Part shown: positions 1 to 8,177 of the stretch, one piece after another | Layout of the letters: each line of letters opens with the position of its first letter | Position numbering within the stretch: position 1 is the first letter of the stretch | From: Paenibacillus sp. JNUCC32 | GTDB taxonomy: Bacteria > Bacillota > Bacilli > Paenibacillales > Paenibacillaceae | Direction: 5' to 3' | Length of the DNA: 64,000 nucleotides | NCBI RefSeq assembly: GCF_014863545.1 | Contig: NZ_CP062260.1 | Span: forward strand, 4,411,001-4,475,000 | Made by a program: the position numbers and the translations under genes | Notes under the pieces: model-generated | Database searches by the model: none | Told to the model about the DNA's origin: nothing | Seen by the model: only the letters and a program-made list of their open reading frames with translations

Positions 1-437
1 TTCGTCATTAAGCTCAGATCAAAGCTCCGCAGCCAGCCCTCAATCTTTTCCATATCCCGACGGATAATCGCCTTGTTCACGTAAAACGGTGAAGCCAGGT
101 TCTGCAGGGTTACGGGCTTCGCGTTCATCAAGAGCCGATATGCCAGGTGCAGCACCCTTTCCTCATCGGATTCATCCTCGGCGGTACTCTCGTTGGAATA
201 CAAGCGGCGGAATAAATCAGCCTGATCCGCTTCCCCGATCTCCAGATAGACGCCAAGTCCCGGCCTTTTCACCAGATGGCCGCTGGAGTGCTTAGCTATA
301 TATTCTTCAATCACCTTCAGATCGTTTCGGATCGTCTTCTCCGAGCACTCGGTCTGATCCGCCAGATCCTGAACGAGCCACAGCCGGTTCGGTTCCATTA
401 ACAAATTGCGAAAAATCTCTTTTTGCCTATTATTCAT
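1..437 (-). CDS. PRD/HTH-type transcriptional regulator, N-terminal part (cut by window edge)
   Basis: Only the first 145 codons are in the window; the gene runs off the left edge. It opens with MNNRQKEIF and has a winged-helix segment (QDLADQTECSEKTIRNDLKV), then a second helical DNA-binding region (LQNLASPFYVNKAIIRRDME). This order, HTH_11 followed by a Mga-like HTH, is typical of BglG/LicR/MtlR-type regulators, whose missing C-terminal part would carry PRD and PTS EIIB/EIIA-like domains. The start at 437 has AGGGGAT just upstream. Such proteins usually activate sugar PTS operons, but no PTS gene is in the window, so the target is unknown. The regulator class is likely; the subfamily is inference. 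Confidence 0.7.
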   Translation of the reverse strand, partial: MNNRQKEIFRNLLMEPNRLWLVQDLADQTECSEKTIRNDLKVIEEYIAKHSSGHLVKRPGLGVYLEIGEADQADLFRRLYSNESTAEDESDEERVLHLAYRLLMNAKPVTLQNLASPFYVNKAIIRRDMEKIEGWLRSFDLSLMT

Positions 438-621
438 TCCGATCCCCTATTCAACTTAATGGGAGTGCTCACTCATCGTAGAGCGGGTGCATTGTCCTAC
501 GTATATCATATCCGGGTCTCTATGGCAAACTGATCTGGGAGGTTACACGAGAGTGGATCAAAAGAAATGGCATATTGACGGAAAAGCTGAGCATATACAG
601 TATTCTAAAATCCGACGTAAA

Positions 622-661
622 CAAAACAAGGGTGCCGCAGAAGTCGGCCCCCTTGTTTCAT
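622..661 (-). terminator. Rho-independent terminator of the thiamine operon
   Basis: On the minus strand, ACAAGGG and CCCTTGT flank a GC-rich loop and are followed by TTTGTTT. It lies 16 bases after the thiE stop codon and closes the tenA-thiM-thiD-thiE operon. The 240 bases between it and the regulator start at 437 show no gene. Confidence 0.7.
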
Positions 662-676
662 AATCCCTCTTACATC

Positions 677-1351
677 TTAAGAAATTCTTCCGGTCGTACA
701 TCGTATCTTACCTATAAAAGCCTCTACAACTTCCCGCGCCGACTCCGCTCCCGTCACGGCGGATATCACTGCGACGCCATCCGCACCCGCTCCAATCACT
801 TCCTCCACGCGCTCCACGGTAATCCCGCCGATCCCAACGATCGGCAGGTGGATTCCAGCTTCGCGAAGCTCATGGAGAATGGCCGGGCCTTGCGCAGTTT
901 TGGCATCATCCTTCGAGCGGGTCGGATAGATCGGCCCGATGCCAAGATAGTCGGCACCGTGGAGAATCGCGCGCCGCGCTTCCTCCACCGTGTGGGCGGA
1001 AACGCCGAGAATCCGGTTGCCGATCCGCTCGCGGACGGAAGCCGCGGATTCGTCATCCTGGCCGACGTGCACGCCGTCGGCGTTCAGCTTCAGTGCCAGC
1101 TCCACATCGTCATTGACGATGAAGGGCACGCCCGCTTGGCGGCACTGATCCTGAATCCGGCGAGCCAGCCGAATCATCGCCTCCCCGGCGAGTGCTCCTT
1201 GCCCCTTCTCACGGAACTGGACCATGGTTGCGCCTCCAGCCAGTGCTTCCTGCAGGACCAAGCTTGGCTCGACGCTGCAGTTCACGCTGCCGAGCACGAG
1301 GTACATCCGCAGATGCCGCCTCATGATCTCGGGGGCCACTCTGCCCGTCAT
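677..1351 (-). CDS. thiE: Thiamine phosphate synthase ThiE
   Basis: Joins hydroxymethylpyrimidine pyrophosphate and thiazole phosphate to give thiamine monophosphate in the cytosol. Family motifs are clear: VQFREKG (pyrophosphate-binding region), IVNDDVELALKLNADGVHVGQDD, LGVSAHT, DYLGIGPIYPT and VGIGGIT, in the order of a TIM-barrel ThiE. From the chosen start the protein has 224 residues, a normal length. The ATG at 1351 has an ideal AGGAGGT and overlaps the thiD stop by four bases (ATGA), so translation is probably coupled. It is the last gene of the riboswitch-controlled operon. Confidence 0.96.
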   Translation of the reverse strand: MTGRVAPEIMRRHLRMYLVLGSVNCSVEPSLVLQEALAGGATMVQFREKGQGALAGEAMIRLARRIQDQCRQAGVPFIVNDDVELALKLNADGVHVGQDDESAASVRERIGNRILGVSAHTVEEARRAILHGADYLGIGPIYPTRSKDDAKTAQGPAILHELREAGIHLPIVGIGGITVERVEEVIGAGADGVAVISAVTGAESAREVVEAFIGKIRCTTGRIS

Positions 1352-2355
1352 CGCAGCACCTCCTGACGGCGGCGATTGTATGCCCAATGATTGGTCGGCC
1401 CCTGCCCCTGCCCCAGGTTTAAGCCGTCCTCAATGGCGGCTTGAATGAATAAGCGCCCGCTCTGAATCGCATCGAGTGCGCTCAAGCCTTGGGCTAGGCC
1501 TGCGGTAATGGCCGCAGAGAAGGTACAGCCGGTCCCATGTGTATGAACGGTATCAATTCGTTTGCCATATAAATCTGTGAAGGCCGTACCATCATAAACG
1601 ATGTCGATGACCGGAAGACTTTCCGGATAACCGTCATCGTTGGAAAAGAGCGGGCGGCCTCCCCTATACTCCCCAGCAGGCATGGCAGTTCTCGTTAGAC
1701 CGTGCGTCCTTTCGGATTGAGGCAACTCTTCCTGCTGCATACCCGCCGTTATAGCCGGTCCCCTGTCTCTTTCGTGATCCGTACCTTCATCGCTTCCAAG
1801 GATTCCCTCGTCATGACCGCCTTTGATCACTACGATCCTGGGCCCAAGAGCATGAATACGTCTCGCCGCTTCTTTGCGATCGTTCATCGTGCGGATTCGC
1901 ATCCCCGCCAATACTTCGGCCTCCGGTATATTGGGGGTGACAATCAACGCCAGCGGCAGCAAATCTTCTCTTAAAGCCTCCACCGCTTCGCTTTGCAGCA
2001 GCTCCGCTCCGCCCTTGGCGATCATCACGGGATCGACAACGACCTTCCCCCAGCCGAATGCCCGAATCCGGTCAGCAACCAGCCGAATGATCTCGGCGTT
2101 GAACAGCATGCCCGTCTTCAATGCATCTATCCCGAGATCCGATCCAACCGCTTCAATCTGCTCCGCAGTTGCTTCGGGTGGCAGCGGATATACGCCGTGA
2201 ACCCCCAAGGTATTCTGCACCGTGATCGCGGTAATCGCCGACATGCCGTACACGCCGAGTTCCTGGAAGGTTTTCAGATCGGCCTGAATGCCGGCGCCGC
2301 CACCGCTGTCAGACCCGGCAATCGTCAGGGCACGGGGTATGCGAGCCTCGCTCAT
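1348..2355 (-). CDS. thiD: Hydroxymethylpyrimidine (phosphate) kinase ThiD with an extra internal segment
   Basis: Phosphorylates hydroxymethylpyrimidine and its monophosphate. The ribokinase-fold features are present: [20 protein letters not shown] at the N-terminus, DPVMIAKGG near residue 109, and the anion-hole motif GTGCTFSAA near 274-282. The protein has 335 residues, whereas ThiD is usually near 265-270. The excess is a hydrophilic stretch of about 65 residues (roughly 184-248, rich in E, G, D and R) between VIKGGHDEG and [14 protein letters not shown], where normal proteins have a short loop. The frame stays open through it, so it is an insertion and not a frameshift. It overlaps thiM by four bases. 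Confidence 0.95.
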   Translation of the reverse strand: MSEARIPRALTIAGSDSGGGAGIQADLKTFQELGVYGMSAITAITVQNTLGVHGVYPLPPEATAEQIEAVGSDLGIDALKTGMLFNAEIIRLVADRIRAFGWGKVVVDPVMIAKGGAELLQSEAVEALREDLLPLALIVTPNIPEAEVLAGMRIRTMNDRKEAARRIHALGPRIVVIKGGHDEGILGSDEGTDHERDRGPAITAGMQQEELPQSERTHGLTRTAMPAGEYRGGRPLFSNDDGYPESLPVIDIVYDGTAFTDLYGKRIDTVHTHGTGCTFSAAITAGLAQGLSALDAIQSGRLFIQAAIEDGLNLGQGQGPTNHWAYNRRRQEVLR

Positions 2356-3194
2356 CGCGTGCCTCCGGCAGCCGCCGCTCCCGCTTCCAGCACAGCGGCA
2401 TACCCTTCCAGCGATCCTGGATGAAGCTTCGCCAGCTCGTCCAGGAAAGTTATCTGGAAGCTTCCCGGTCCCAGATCTGCCGTTCGCTCAGCAGCTTTCG
2501 CCGCCGCGGCCCCATAGAAGGCCAGACCCGCCGTACCTGCAAGCAGCAGGTTTGCTTCCACCGCGGCAAAGGCACCCAGCACCGAGGTCAGCAGGCAGCC
2601 TGCGCCGGTCACCTTCGTAAGCAGAGCATCCCCTCCGGTAATGATGCGCACTTCCGTTCCATCGGTAATCACGTCCTCTTCACCGGTAATGGCCACGATC
2701 GTGCCTAACTCGCGCGCCGCCCGCACGGCCAGCTCGGCATGATTGCTGCCTGCGCTATTGCCTGCGTCTACGCCCTTGATCTCGCGGATCTCCCCGATAA
2801 GGTGAGCGACTTCAGCCGCATTTCCGCGCACGAGCGAAACCTTCACCTCGCTTAGGATCCGCAGCGCCGACTCCGTCCGAAAACGGGTCGCTCCCGCGCC
2901 GACCGGGTCCAGCAGCACCGGCACGCCATGGGCATTCGCCGATTGCCCGGCGATAATCATCGCATCCACCAGCTCGCGGTTCAGCGTACCGATGTTCAAT
3001 ACGAGCGCGCCTCCGATGGCGGCCATATCCGCCACTTCCTCCGGCGCGTAAGCCATCACCGGCGACGCGCCCAGCGCGTACAAGCCGTTAGCCGTAAAAT
3101 TCGTAACCACCACGTTCGTCATATTGTGAACGAGGGGGCTCGTCTGCTGTACCTTCGTCAAAAGCGCCGAAACCTCTTTTTCCCATGAATGCAT
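2352..3194 (-). CDS. thiM: Hydroxyethylthiazole kinase ThiM
   Basis: Phosphorylates the thiazole alcohol in thiamine salvage. It shows the ThiM pattern: [26 protein letters not shown] near the N-terminus, [19 protein letters not shown], and the C-terminal [15 protein letters not shown], which contains the catalytic Cys region. Its 280 residues are normal. It is the second gene of the operon, after tenA, and its stop overlaps the thiD start. With TenA and ThiD the set points to salvage of environmental thiamine breakdown products; de novo genes such as thiC are not seen here. Confidence 0.95.
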   Translation of the reverse strand: MHSWEKEVSALLTKVQQTSPLVHNMTNVVVTNFTANGLYALGASPVMAYAPEEVADMAAIGGALVLNIGTLNRELVDAMIIAGQSANAHGVPVLLDPVGAGATRFRTESALRILSEVKVSLVRGNAAEVAHLIGEIREIKGVDAGNSAGSNHAELAVRAARELGTIVAITGEEDVITDGTEVRIITGGDALLTKVTGAGCLLTSVLGAFAAVEANLLLAGTAGLAFYGAAAAKAAERTADLGPGSFQITFLDELAKLHPGSLEGYAAVLEAGAAAAGGTR

Positions 3195-3249
3195 TTATAT
3201 CAGCCTCTCTTCGCTATAATGGAATTCCATGTGCTTGTGATCATTGCTC

Positions 3250-3936
3250 TTACAGCACCGCAGCCTCCAGCTGCACCGGCCACTCCTCCTGCTTATAAGC
3301 CATGTCCCAGAACAGATACTCCAGCTGGCAGCTCAGCATGAAATGCTCCCTCATCCGTTCCCGCTCGGCTGCCGTCGCACGATCCGCCCATGCATCGAGA
3401 CGGTCGCGGAATTTGGCTGTCGCGTCTTCCCCCCGGTTTCCGTAGAAAGAAATCCAGTCGTAAAACGGATGGGAGGCATCCGGCTTCACCTCATTCAGCA
3501 GCTTGCGGCCAATCTCCAGGTACGTCCATGGGCACGGCAGCAGCACGGCCATAATCTCCCCCAAACTACCCTCATGCGCCACCGTCAGCATATGACGGAT
3601 GTAATGATGCGCGGACGGAGCCAGCGGATATCCTTGAAGCTCTTCATAGGTCACCCCGGCGGCTGCGCAAAAATTCTGATGCGGGTGCACCTCGCTGTGC
3701 AGAATGAATGAAATCTGTTCGTTAAAGGCCGCAATCTCTTCACGGCTGATCGATTTGGATATGGCTATTCCGTATATCCGCATGTAGGCATTCAAATACT
3801 CAAAATCCTGCTTCACATAGTGAATCAGCTGCTCCCGCTTCAGATTCCCCTCGGCAATGCCTTTTACGAAGGGATGATCGAAGATTGCTTGAAAAATGCC
3901 TCCCGCCTGCTGACGGAGCTCTTGCGTGAAACTCAT
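3250..3936 (-). CDS. tenA: Aminopyrimidine aminohydrolase / thiaminase II TenA
   Basis: Hydrolyses aminomethyl-pyrimidine released from degraded thiamine. From the chosen start (MSFTQELRQQ) the protein has 228 residues, the family norm. Visible landmarks are VKQDFEYL (the substrate-binding Asp near residue 44), LPCPWTYLEIG (the conserved catalytic Cys) and SCQLEYLFWDMAY (the C-terminal conserved Glu). An upstream in-frame start at 3999 is rejected because GGAGGTGGGG sits directly before 3936. First gene after the TPP riboswitch. Confidence 0.94.
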   Translation of the reverse strand: MSFTQELRQQAGGIFQAIFDHPFVKGIAEGNLKREQLIHYVKQDFEYLNAYMRIYGIAISKSISREEIAAFNEQISFILHSEVHPHQNFCAAAGVTYEELQGYPLAPSAHHYIRHMLTVAHEGSLGEIMAVLLPCPWTYLEIGRKLLNEVKPDASHPFYDWISFYGNRGEDATAKFRDRLDAWADRATAAERERMREHFMLSCQLEYLFWDMAYKQEEWPVQLEAAVL

Positions 3937-4002
3937 CTTTGTCCCCACCTCCAACATATTGAAGAGCAGGAAGTCCGTAAGACACGACTTTTCAGACAAC
4001 GC

Positions 4003-4035
4003 TAAAAAGCCGCCCCGAAAACTGGAGCGGCTTCG
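4003..4035 (-). terminator. Riboswitch expression-platform terminator
   Basis: On the minus strand GCCGCTCC and GGGGCGGC form a stem followed by five T, about 55 bases after the TPP aptamer and 65 bases before tenA. This placement suits a transcription-termination riboswitch. A second hairpin (GGTGCG...CGCACC, 4043-4064) lies between and could take part in switching. Confidence 0.72.
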
Positions 4036-4089
4036 TCAACAAGCCCGGGTGCGCCAAAAAAACGCACCGAGACCTCATATTCGAAGGCT

Positions 4090-4178
4090 CCACTTTCCTA
4101 CGCTAGTACGAACTAGATCAGGTTCAAAGGGTCCAAGATACGCTCTTGTCTCAGCCGCCAACGGCTCCCCTAGTGGAC
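4090..4178 (-). ncRNA. TPP riboswitch (THI element)
   Basis: Read on the minus strand it contains the conserved THI blocks in order: CTAGGGGAGCC, GGCTGAGA, GACCCTTTGAACCTGATCT, then TAGCGTAGGAAAGTGG. The closing helix pairs CCACT (4172-4176) with AGTGG (4090-4094). It lies upstream of tenA-thiM-thiD-thiE and should repress them when thiamine pyrophosphate binds. Confidence 0.96.
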
Positions 4179-4444
4179 TTCCTATTCTTTTGTCTAATAC
4201 TGTACATAGGTTTGAGGGTGGTGTCAAACGTTAACAGTTTGTGGACGGAACCTCAAGCTCGAACCTTCCTCCGACCGCGTGATTGTGACGATGTACCGTG
4301 GCGGCTGTCTTTTCGCAAGATAAAAACGCAGGCTACCCCAAACTCATTCCGGAAACACTGACGCTCGGCTGTCATATATGCCCCCGCATAATGAGTGCAT
4401 AAGCACAATTCAAATAAATGAAATTTAAAGGAGCGAGCGTATTT

Positions 4445-4945
4445 ATGACGAACCAACCGAAAGCGGTTAAACCCATTCCGGATGGCTACACCTCCGTGAC
4501 GCCGTGGATCATCTCAAGAAACTCCGCAGCGCTGATCGATTTCCTCAAGCAGGCTTTTCGGGCCGAAGAGCTTGCCCGCGTCTATGTTGGCGATGGTGTC
4601 ATCGGCCATGCCGAGGTGCGAATCGGGGATGCCGTCGTCATGATGTTTGACGCAAAGCCGGAATGGCCGGATAGCCCGGCATACCTCCGTTTGTATGTTG
4701 AGGATTGCGATGACGTGTATCGGCAAGCGCTGGCCGCAGGTGCGGTCTCGGTGACGGAGCCAACGACCTTGTTCTTCGGCGATCGGGTGGGACGGGTACG
4801 GGACCCGTTCGGCAACTTATGGTGGGTACAGACACGAATGGAGGACCTCACTCCGGTGGAAATGGAACAGCGTGCCCAAGACCCGGAATACATCAAAGCG
4901 ATGACCTATGTTGCAGGGGCGGAGATCGTGGTGAAGACGTCGTAA
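4445..4945 (+). CDS. VOC (glyoxalase/bleomycin-resistance fold) family protein, PhnB-like
   Basis: A 166-residue single VOC-type protein. It begins with YTSVTPWIISRNSAALIDFLKQAF, continues with HAEVRIGDAVVMMFDA and LRLYVEDCDDVYRQALAAGA, and has RVRDPFGNLWWVQT near the end, the usual pattern of small glyoxalase-like proteins of the PhnB/YdeE kind. AAAGGAG at 4427-4433 favours the ATG at 4445 over the one at 4418, which would lie upstream of that site. No partner gene is nearby, so the substrate cannot be given. Confidence 0.85.
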   Translation: MTNQPKAVKPIPDGYTSVTPWIISRNSAALIDFLKQAFRAEELARVYVGDGVIGHAEVRIGDAVVMMFDAKPEWPDSPAYLRLYVEDCDDVYRQALAAGAVSVTEPTTLFFGDRVGRVRDPFGNLWWVQTRMEDLTPVEMEQRAQDPEYIKAMTYVAGAEIVVKTS

Positions 4946-5104
4946 AAAGTACCGTGAAGTCAAGCGTTATTACAGGGAGGACGTGGGTGGATTCGGTGTC
5001 CCTGGGGTATGCATGGATGGCTGCCGACCAAAACGAATGTAAAACCGCATAACTAGAGTAGCTATGGGTTAGAGGTAGAAAACTCGGGGACTCGGAGTAG
5101 ATAG

Positions 5105-5275
5105 CTGGTGCTACTGCTGGTCCTGGTACTACTACTGGTCTTGGTGTGACTACTGGTCTTGGTGCGACTACTGGTCTTGGTGCTATTACTGGTCTTGTGC
5201 GACTACTGTTCTTGGTGCGACTACGGTATTGATGCTACTACTGGTCTTGTTGCTACTACTGGTCTTGGTGCGACC
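5105..5275 (+). repeat. Degenerate short tandem repeat, unit ctactggtcttggtgcga
   Basis: About nine imperfect copies of an 18-base unit (variants of CTACTGGTCTTGGTGCGA, some with GTGACTA or TTGTTGC) run head to tail. Indels that are not multiples of three rule out a conserved coding repeat. This array leads into the 267-bp duplication that follows. Confidence 0.8.
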
Positions 5276-5472
5276 GCTCGAGGACTAGCGGACTGAGGAT
5301 ACGTTATTTAGCTGAATAGGCGTAATTTTTGATGGCTAACGGACACCAGATACGTTATTCATAGAATATGATGGCAAAAGGACAGTCTATTGCGGAAATA
5401 AGGGATCCTGTGTCCGTTTGATCTGAGAATCGCGGGTTAATTAGGGAAATAAGGGAACTGGTGTCCGTTAAC
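5225..5472 (+). repeat. Intergenic repeat block, copy 1 of a tandem duplication
   Basis: This block recurs at 5493-5739 at a constant offset of 267 bases (268 at its left end). From 5281 on, the two copies differ at only a handful of bases and have no indels. Each copy contains GATACGTTATT followed by TGATGGC twice, and GAAATAAGGGA followed by GTGTCCGTT twice. The outer motifs TAACGGACACCAG and CTGGTGTCCGTTA are inverted, so each block could fold into a long imperfect hairpin. No gene lies in it. Confidence 0.88.
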
Positions 5473-5492
5473 GAGTACCTTGGTGACTGGCT

Positions 5493-5739
5493 GGTATTGA
5501 TGCTATTACTGGTCTTGTGCGACTACTGGTCTTGGTGTGACTGCCCGAGGACAAGCGGACTGAGGATACGTTATTTAGCTGAATAGGCGTAATTTTTGAT
5601 GGCTAACGGACACCAGATACGTTATTCATAGAATATGATGGCAAAAGGACAGTCTATTGCGGTAATAAGGGATCCTGTGTCCGTTTGATCTGAGAATCGG
5701 GGGTTAATCAGGGAAATAAGGGAACTGGTGTCCGTTAAC
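5493..5739 (+). repeat. Intergenic repeat block, copy 2
   Basis: Second copy of the 5225-5472 block, with the same internal inverted motifs. The high identity suggests a recent duplication. The rest of 4950-5850 holds no open frame with a ribosome binding site. Confidence 0.88.
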
Positions 5740-5854
5740 AGGTCATGGTTAGCGGCATGATGCCCGGAGTTGGTTAGGCTGTACTGGCGAGCGATGTGAC
5801 ATGCAGCTGCATACCGGCGGTACTTCGACGCGCGATGTTACCGACGCGCGATGT

Positions 5855-5904
5855 TAAAAAAGGAGGCATCCCAAAAGATCCCAGATCTTTCGGAGTGCCT
5901 CCTT
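5855..5904 (-). terminator. Terminator of the siderophore-binding protein gene
   Basis: On the minus strand AAAGGAGGCA and TGCCTCCTTTTTT form a long stem ending in T residues, 67 bases after the stop of the gene at 5971-6996. Confidence 0.85.
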
Positions 5905-5970
5905 TATCCGCTTGTTCCTAGCATCTTCCGCTATACGATGATACTAGCCTTCAGCATCCGTCTTCATTGC

Positions 5971-6996
5971 TTACTGAATGCCGTAAAACTCCTGCAGCTG
6001 GTCGATCATCAGGTTGGCCGCCAGAATGCCGCCCGCCGTATTCCAGATCGCGTCATCCACTTTGTGGGCTTGACCGTTCTTCACAACGTTCAGGTTCTTC
6101 CACAGCGGATCGTTGATCCATTCCTGCTCGGTCTGGTTGGCGCCGCCATCCCCTGTCTCATAAGTGAAGTAGAACAGTCTGTCGGCTTCCACCTCAGGCA
6201 GACGTTCCTTCGTGATCTCGTCCACGAAATCGTCCTTGGCATTCTTAGTCATGTCGTTGCGGGCGATGCCGATTTTATCGAAAATAACGCCCGAGAACGT
6301 ATTGGTATGGTACACCCGGGTCTTGCCTGCCATGAAACGAACCACGGAGACGGTTTCGTCAAGCTTGCTGCCGGCCTTCTCTTTAAACTCCTGGATCCGC
6401 TTGTCGTAGGCAGCCAAAAGTTCTTCGCCTTCCGACACTTTGTTCAGCGCCTTGGCATACAGTTCAAAATTGTTCTGCCACTCGCCGCGAAGATCCTCGG
6501 CAAAAACAGTCGGCGCGATCGCCTTCAATTGCTCGTATACTTTTTCCTGACGCATCTTGTTGCCGATGATCAGGTCAGGCTGCAGACCGGCGATCAGTTC
6601 GATGTTCGGCTGGCTCTCTTCCCCGACAACGGTAACGCCTTCCATCTGGTCTTTAATATGTGGATACCATGGATCCCCCGTCCAGGATCTAACGGCACCT
6701 ACCGGCTTCACGCCCAAGGCCAGAAGCGCCTCGGTTCCTTCGTTCGTGAGGACGACGACCTTTTGAGGCGTTCCTTTGATCGTTTCCGTCCCCATGGCAT
6801 GCGTAACTTCATACGATTCGCCGCCGGCAGCAGCGCCGCTGTTGCCCTCTGCGGTATTCGTCGTGTCGCCGCCCGCGTTGCTTGTCCCTTCTTGCGCCGG
6901 GCTTGCTCCGCACCCCGCAAGAATCATGATCATGATCAGAGCCAGCAAGCTAAACTTGATGCCTCTTGCCCGTTTCTTTGCCATTCCTGTTCCCAT
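5971..6996 (-). CDS. Iron-siderophore ABC transporter substrate-binding lipoprotein (FecB/FhuD-type)
   Basis: Captures a ferric siderophore outside the membrane and delivers it to the permeases encoded divergently at 7194-9220. The 341-residue protein begins with a lipoprotein signal (hydrophobic stretch, then the lipobox LAGC). The periplasmic-binding-protein type III pattern is clear: GTPQKVVVLTNEGTEALLALGVKPVGA, then IELIAGLQPDLIIGNKM. AAGGGGG precedes the chosen start; an in-frame Met four residues on is possible. The shared upstream region has two Fur-like boxes, so iron repression is likely. The siderophore cannot be told from sequence. Confidence 0.92.
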   Translation of the reverse strand: MGTGMAKKRARGIKFSLLALIMIMILAGCGASPAQEGTSNAGGDTTNTAEGNSGAAAGGESYEVTHAMGTETIKGTPQKVVVLTNEGTEALLALGVKPVGAVRSWTGDPWYPHIKDQMEGVTVVGEESQPNIELIAGLQPDLIIGNKMRQEKVYEQLKAIAPTVFAEDLRGEWQNNFELYAKALNKVSEGEELLAAYDKRIQEFKEKAGSKLDETVSVVRFMAGKTRVYHTNTFSGVIFDKIGIARNDMTKNAKDDFVDEITKERLPEVEADRLFYFTYETGDGGANQTEQEWINDPLWKNLNVVKNGQAHKVDDAIWNTAGGILAANLMIDQLQEFYGIQ

Positions 6997-7033
6997 TCCT
7001 ATCTAAATCCCCCTTGTGTCATATCCCGCTATT

Positions 7034-7048
7034 TGAAAACCATTATCA
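7034..7048 (-). promoter_or_regulatory. Fur box candidate, binding-protein side
   Basis: TGAAAACCATTATCA matches the Bacillus 7-1-7 Fur box (TGATAATNATTATCA) with two mismatches and lies 38 bases upstream of the binding-protein start. Confidence 0.6.
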
Positions 7049-7099
7049 ATCACTGATTCAAAACTATAAAGGGTTTCGTGAAAAATATCAATATATTTG

Positions 7100-7114
7100 T
7101 GAGAATGATTATCA
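7100..7114 (+). promoter_or_regulatory. Fur box candidate, permease side
   Basis: TGAGAATGATTATCA matches the Bacillus Fur box with one mismatch, 80 bases upstream of the first permease. With the box at 7034 it gives one site for each divergent promoter. Confidence 0.75.
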
Positions 7115-7193
7115 AGCTCATTGACAGATAACGTCCCTTCACCTAAAATTCATATGAACTTAATTATTCATGGACTTAAGAAAGTGAGCATAT

Positions 7194-8177
7194 ATGCGCG
7201 TATTCGGACTATTGATATCGCTATTGGCGCTGGCCGCTGCCGTCATGGGCAGCATCGCATTCGGAGTAACGAACATCCCTCTTCATCAGGTATGGGAATC
7301 GTTCACTCACTTTAACGGAAGCAACGAACATCTGATCATTCTCACGGCAAGGCTTCCTCGAGCGCTCATTGCCGTCGCCGTGGGGGCATGCCTTGCGGTT
7401 GCGGGTGCGCTCATGCAGGTCATCACGCGCAATCCGATTGCATCGCCGAGCACGCTGGGCGTGAACTCCGGCGCGGCTTTCTTCATTATTCTGGCATCGG
7501 GCTGGCTGGGCATTGGCGGACTTCAGTCCCTTACCTGGGTCGCGTTGATCGGAGCCGCCGTCAGCGGCGGTATCGTATTCTTCCTCGGCAGCATCGGCAG
7601 GGACGGCATGACGCCGGTCAAAATCACCTTGGCAGGGGCTTCCATGGCCGCTTTCTTCCACTCCCTGACCCAAGGATTAATGCTCTCCGACGGCAAAATG
7701 TTCGATCAGGTGCTGGTATGGCTGGTCGGTTCGGTAGCCGGACGCGATTTGAACCAGCTAACCGCCGTATGGCCGTACATGGCCGTTGGCATGCTGGCTG
7801 CGCTGCTGCTGGGACGGCATCTGAACGCCCTCTCCATGGGAGACGACATCGCTCAGAGCCTCGGGCAAAAAACCGCACTCATCAAGCTGTTAGCTGCTGC
7901 AGCCGTCATCCTGCTGGCCGGCGGCTCCGTAGCGGCGGCGGGACCCATCGCATTCGTAGGGATCATCATCCCTCATATCGTTCGGTATTTAATAGGAAAT
8001 GATTATCGGTGGATACTACCTTACAGTGCGGTGTTTGGCGCACTCCTGCTGGTGACGGCCGATCTCGGCTCCAGATACATTGCCATGCCGAAGGAAGTCC
8101 CTGTCGGCGTGATGACTGCAATCATCGGGGTGCCGTTCTTCGTGTACATAGCCAGGAAAGGAAGGCGAGCACAATGA
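7194..8177 (+). CDS. Iron-siderophore ABC transporter permease (FecCD family), first subunit
   Basis: An integral membrane subunit of 327 residues with about ten hydrophobic segments. The FecCD hallmarks are visible: RLPRALIAVAVGACLAVAGALMQ, TRNPIASPSTLGVNSGA, and near the C-terminus PIAFVGIIIPHIVRYLIG, the loop region that contacts the ATPase. It forms a heterodimer with the next gene, with which it shares an ATGA overlap at 8174-8177. The start has AAAGTGAG upstream. Confidence 0.93.
   Translation: MRVFGLLISLLALAAAVMGSIAFGVTNIPLHQVWESFTHFNGSNEHLIILTARLPRALIAVAVGACLAVAGALMQVITRNPIASPSTLGVNSGAAFFIILASGWLGIGGLQSLTWVALIGAAVSGGIVFFLGSIGRDGMTPVKITLAGASMAAFFHSLTQGLMLSDGKMFDQVLVWLVGSVAGRDLNQLTAVWPYMAVGMLAALLLGRHLNALSMGDDIAQSLGQKTALIKLLAAAAVILLAGGSVAAAGPIAFVGIIIPHIVRYLIGNDYRWILPYSAVFGALLLVTADLGSRYIAMPKEVPVGVMTAIIGVPFFVYIARKGRRAQ

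Noticed and set aside
575..1366. Long plus-strand open frame over thiE
   Set aside because: It is antisense to a clear ThiE, has no ribosome binding site and no recognisable motif.
5851..7056. 401-codon plus-strand open frame
   Set aside because: It lies antisense to the siderophore-binding lipoprotein and begins inside that gene's terminator.
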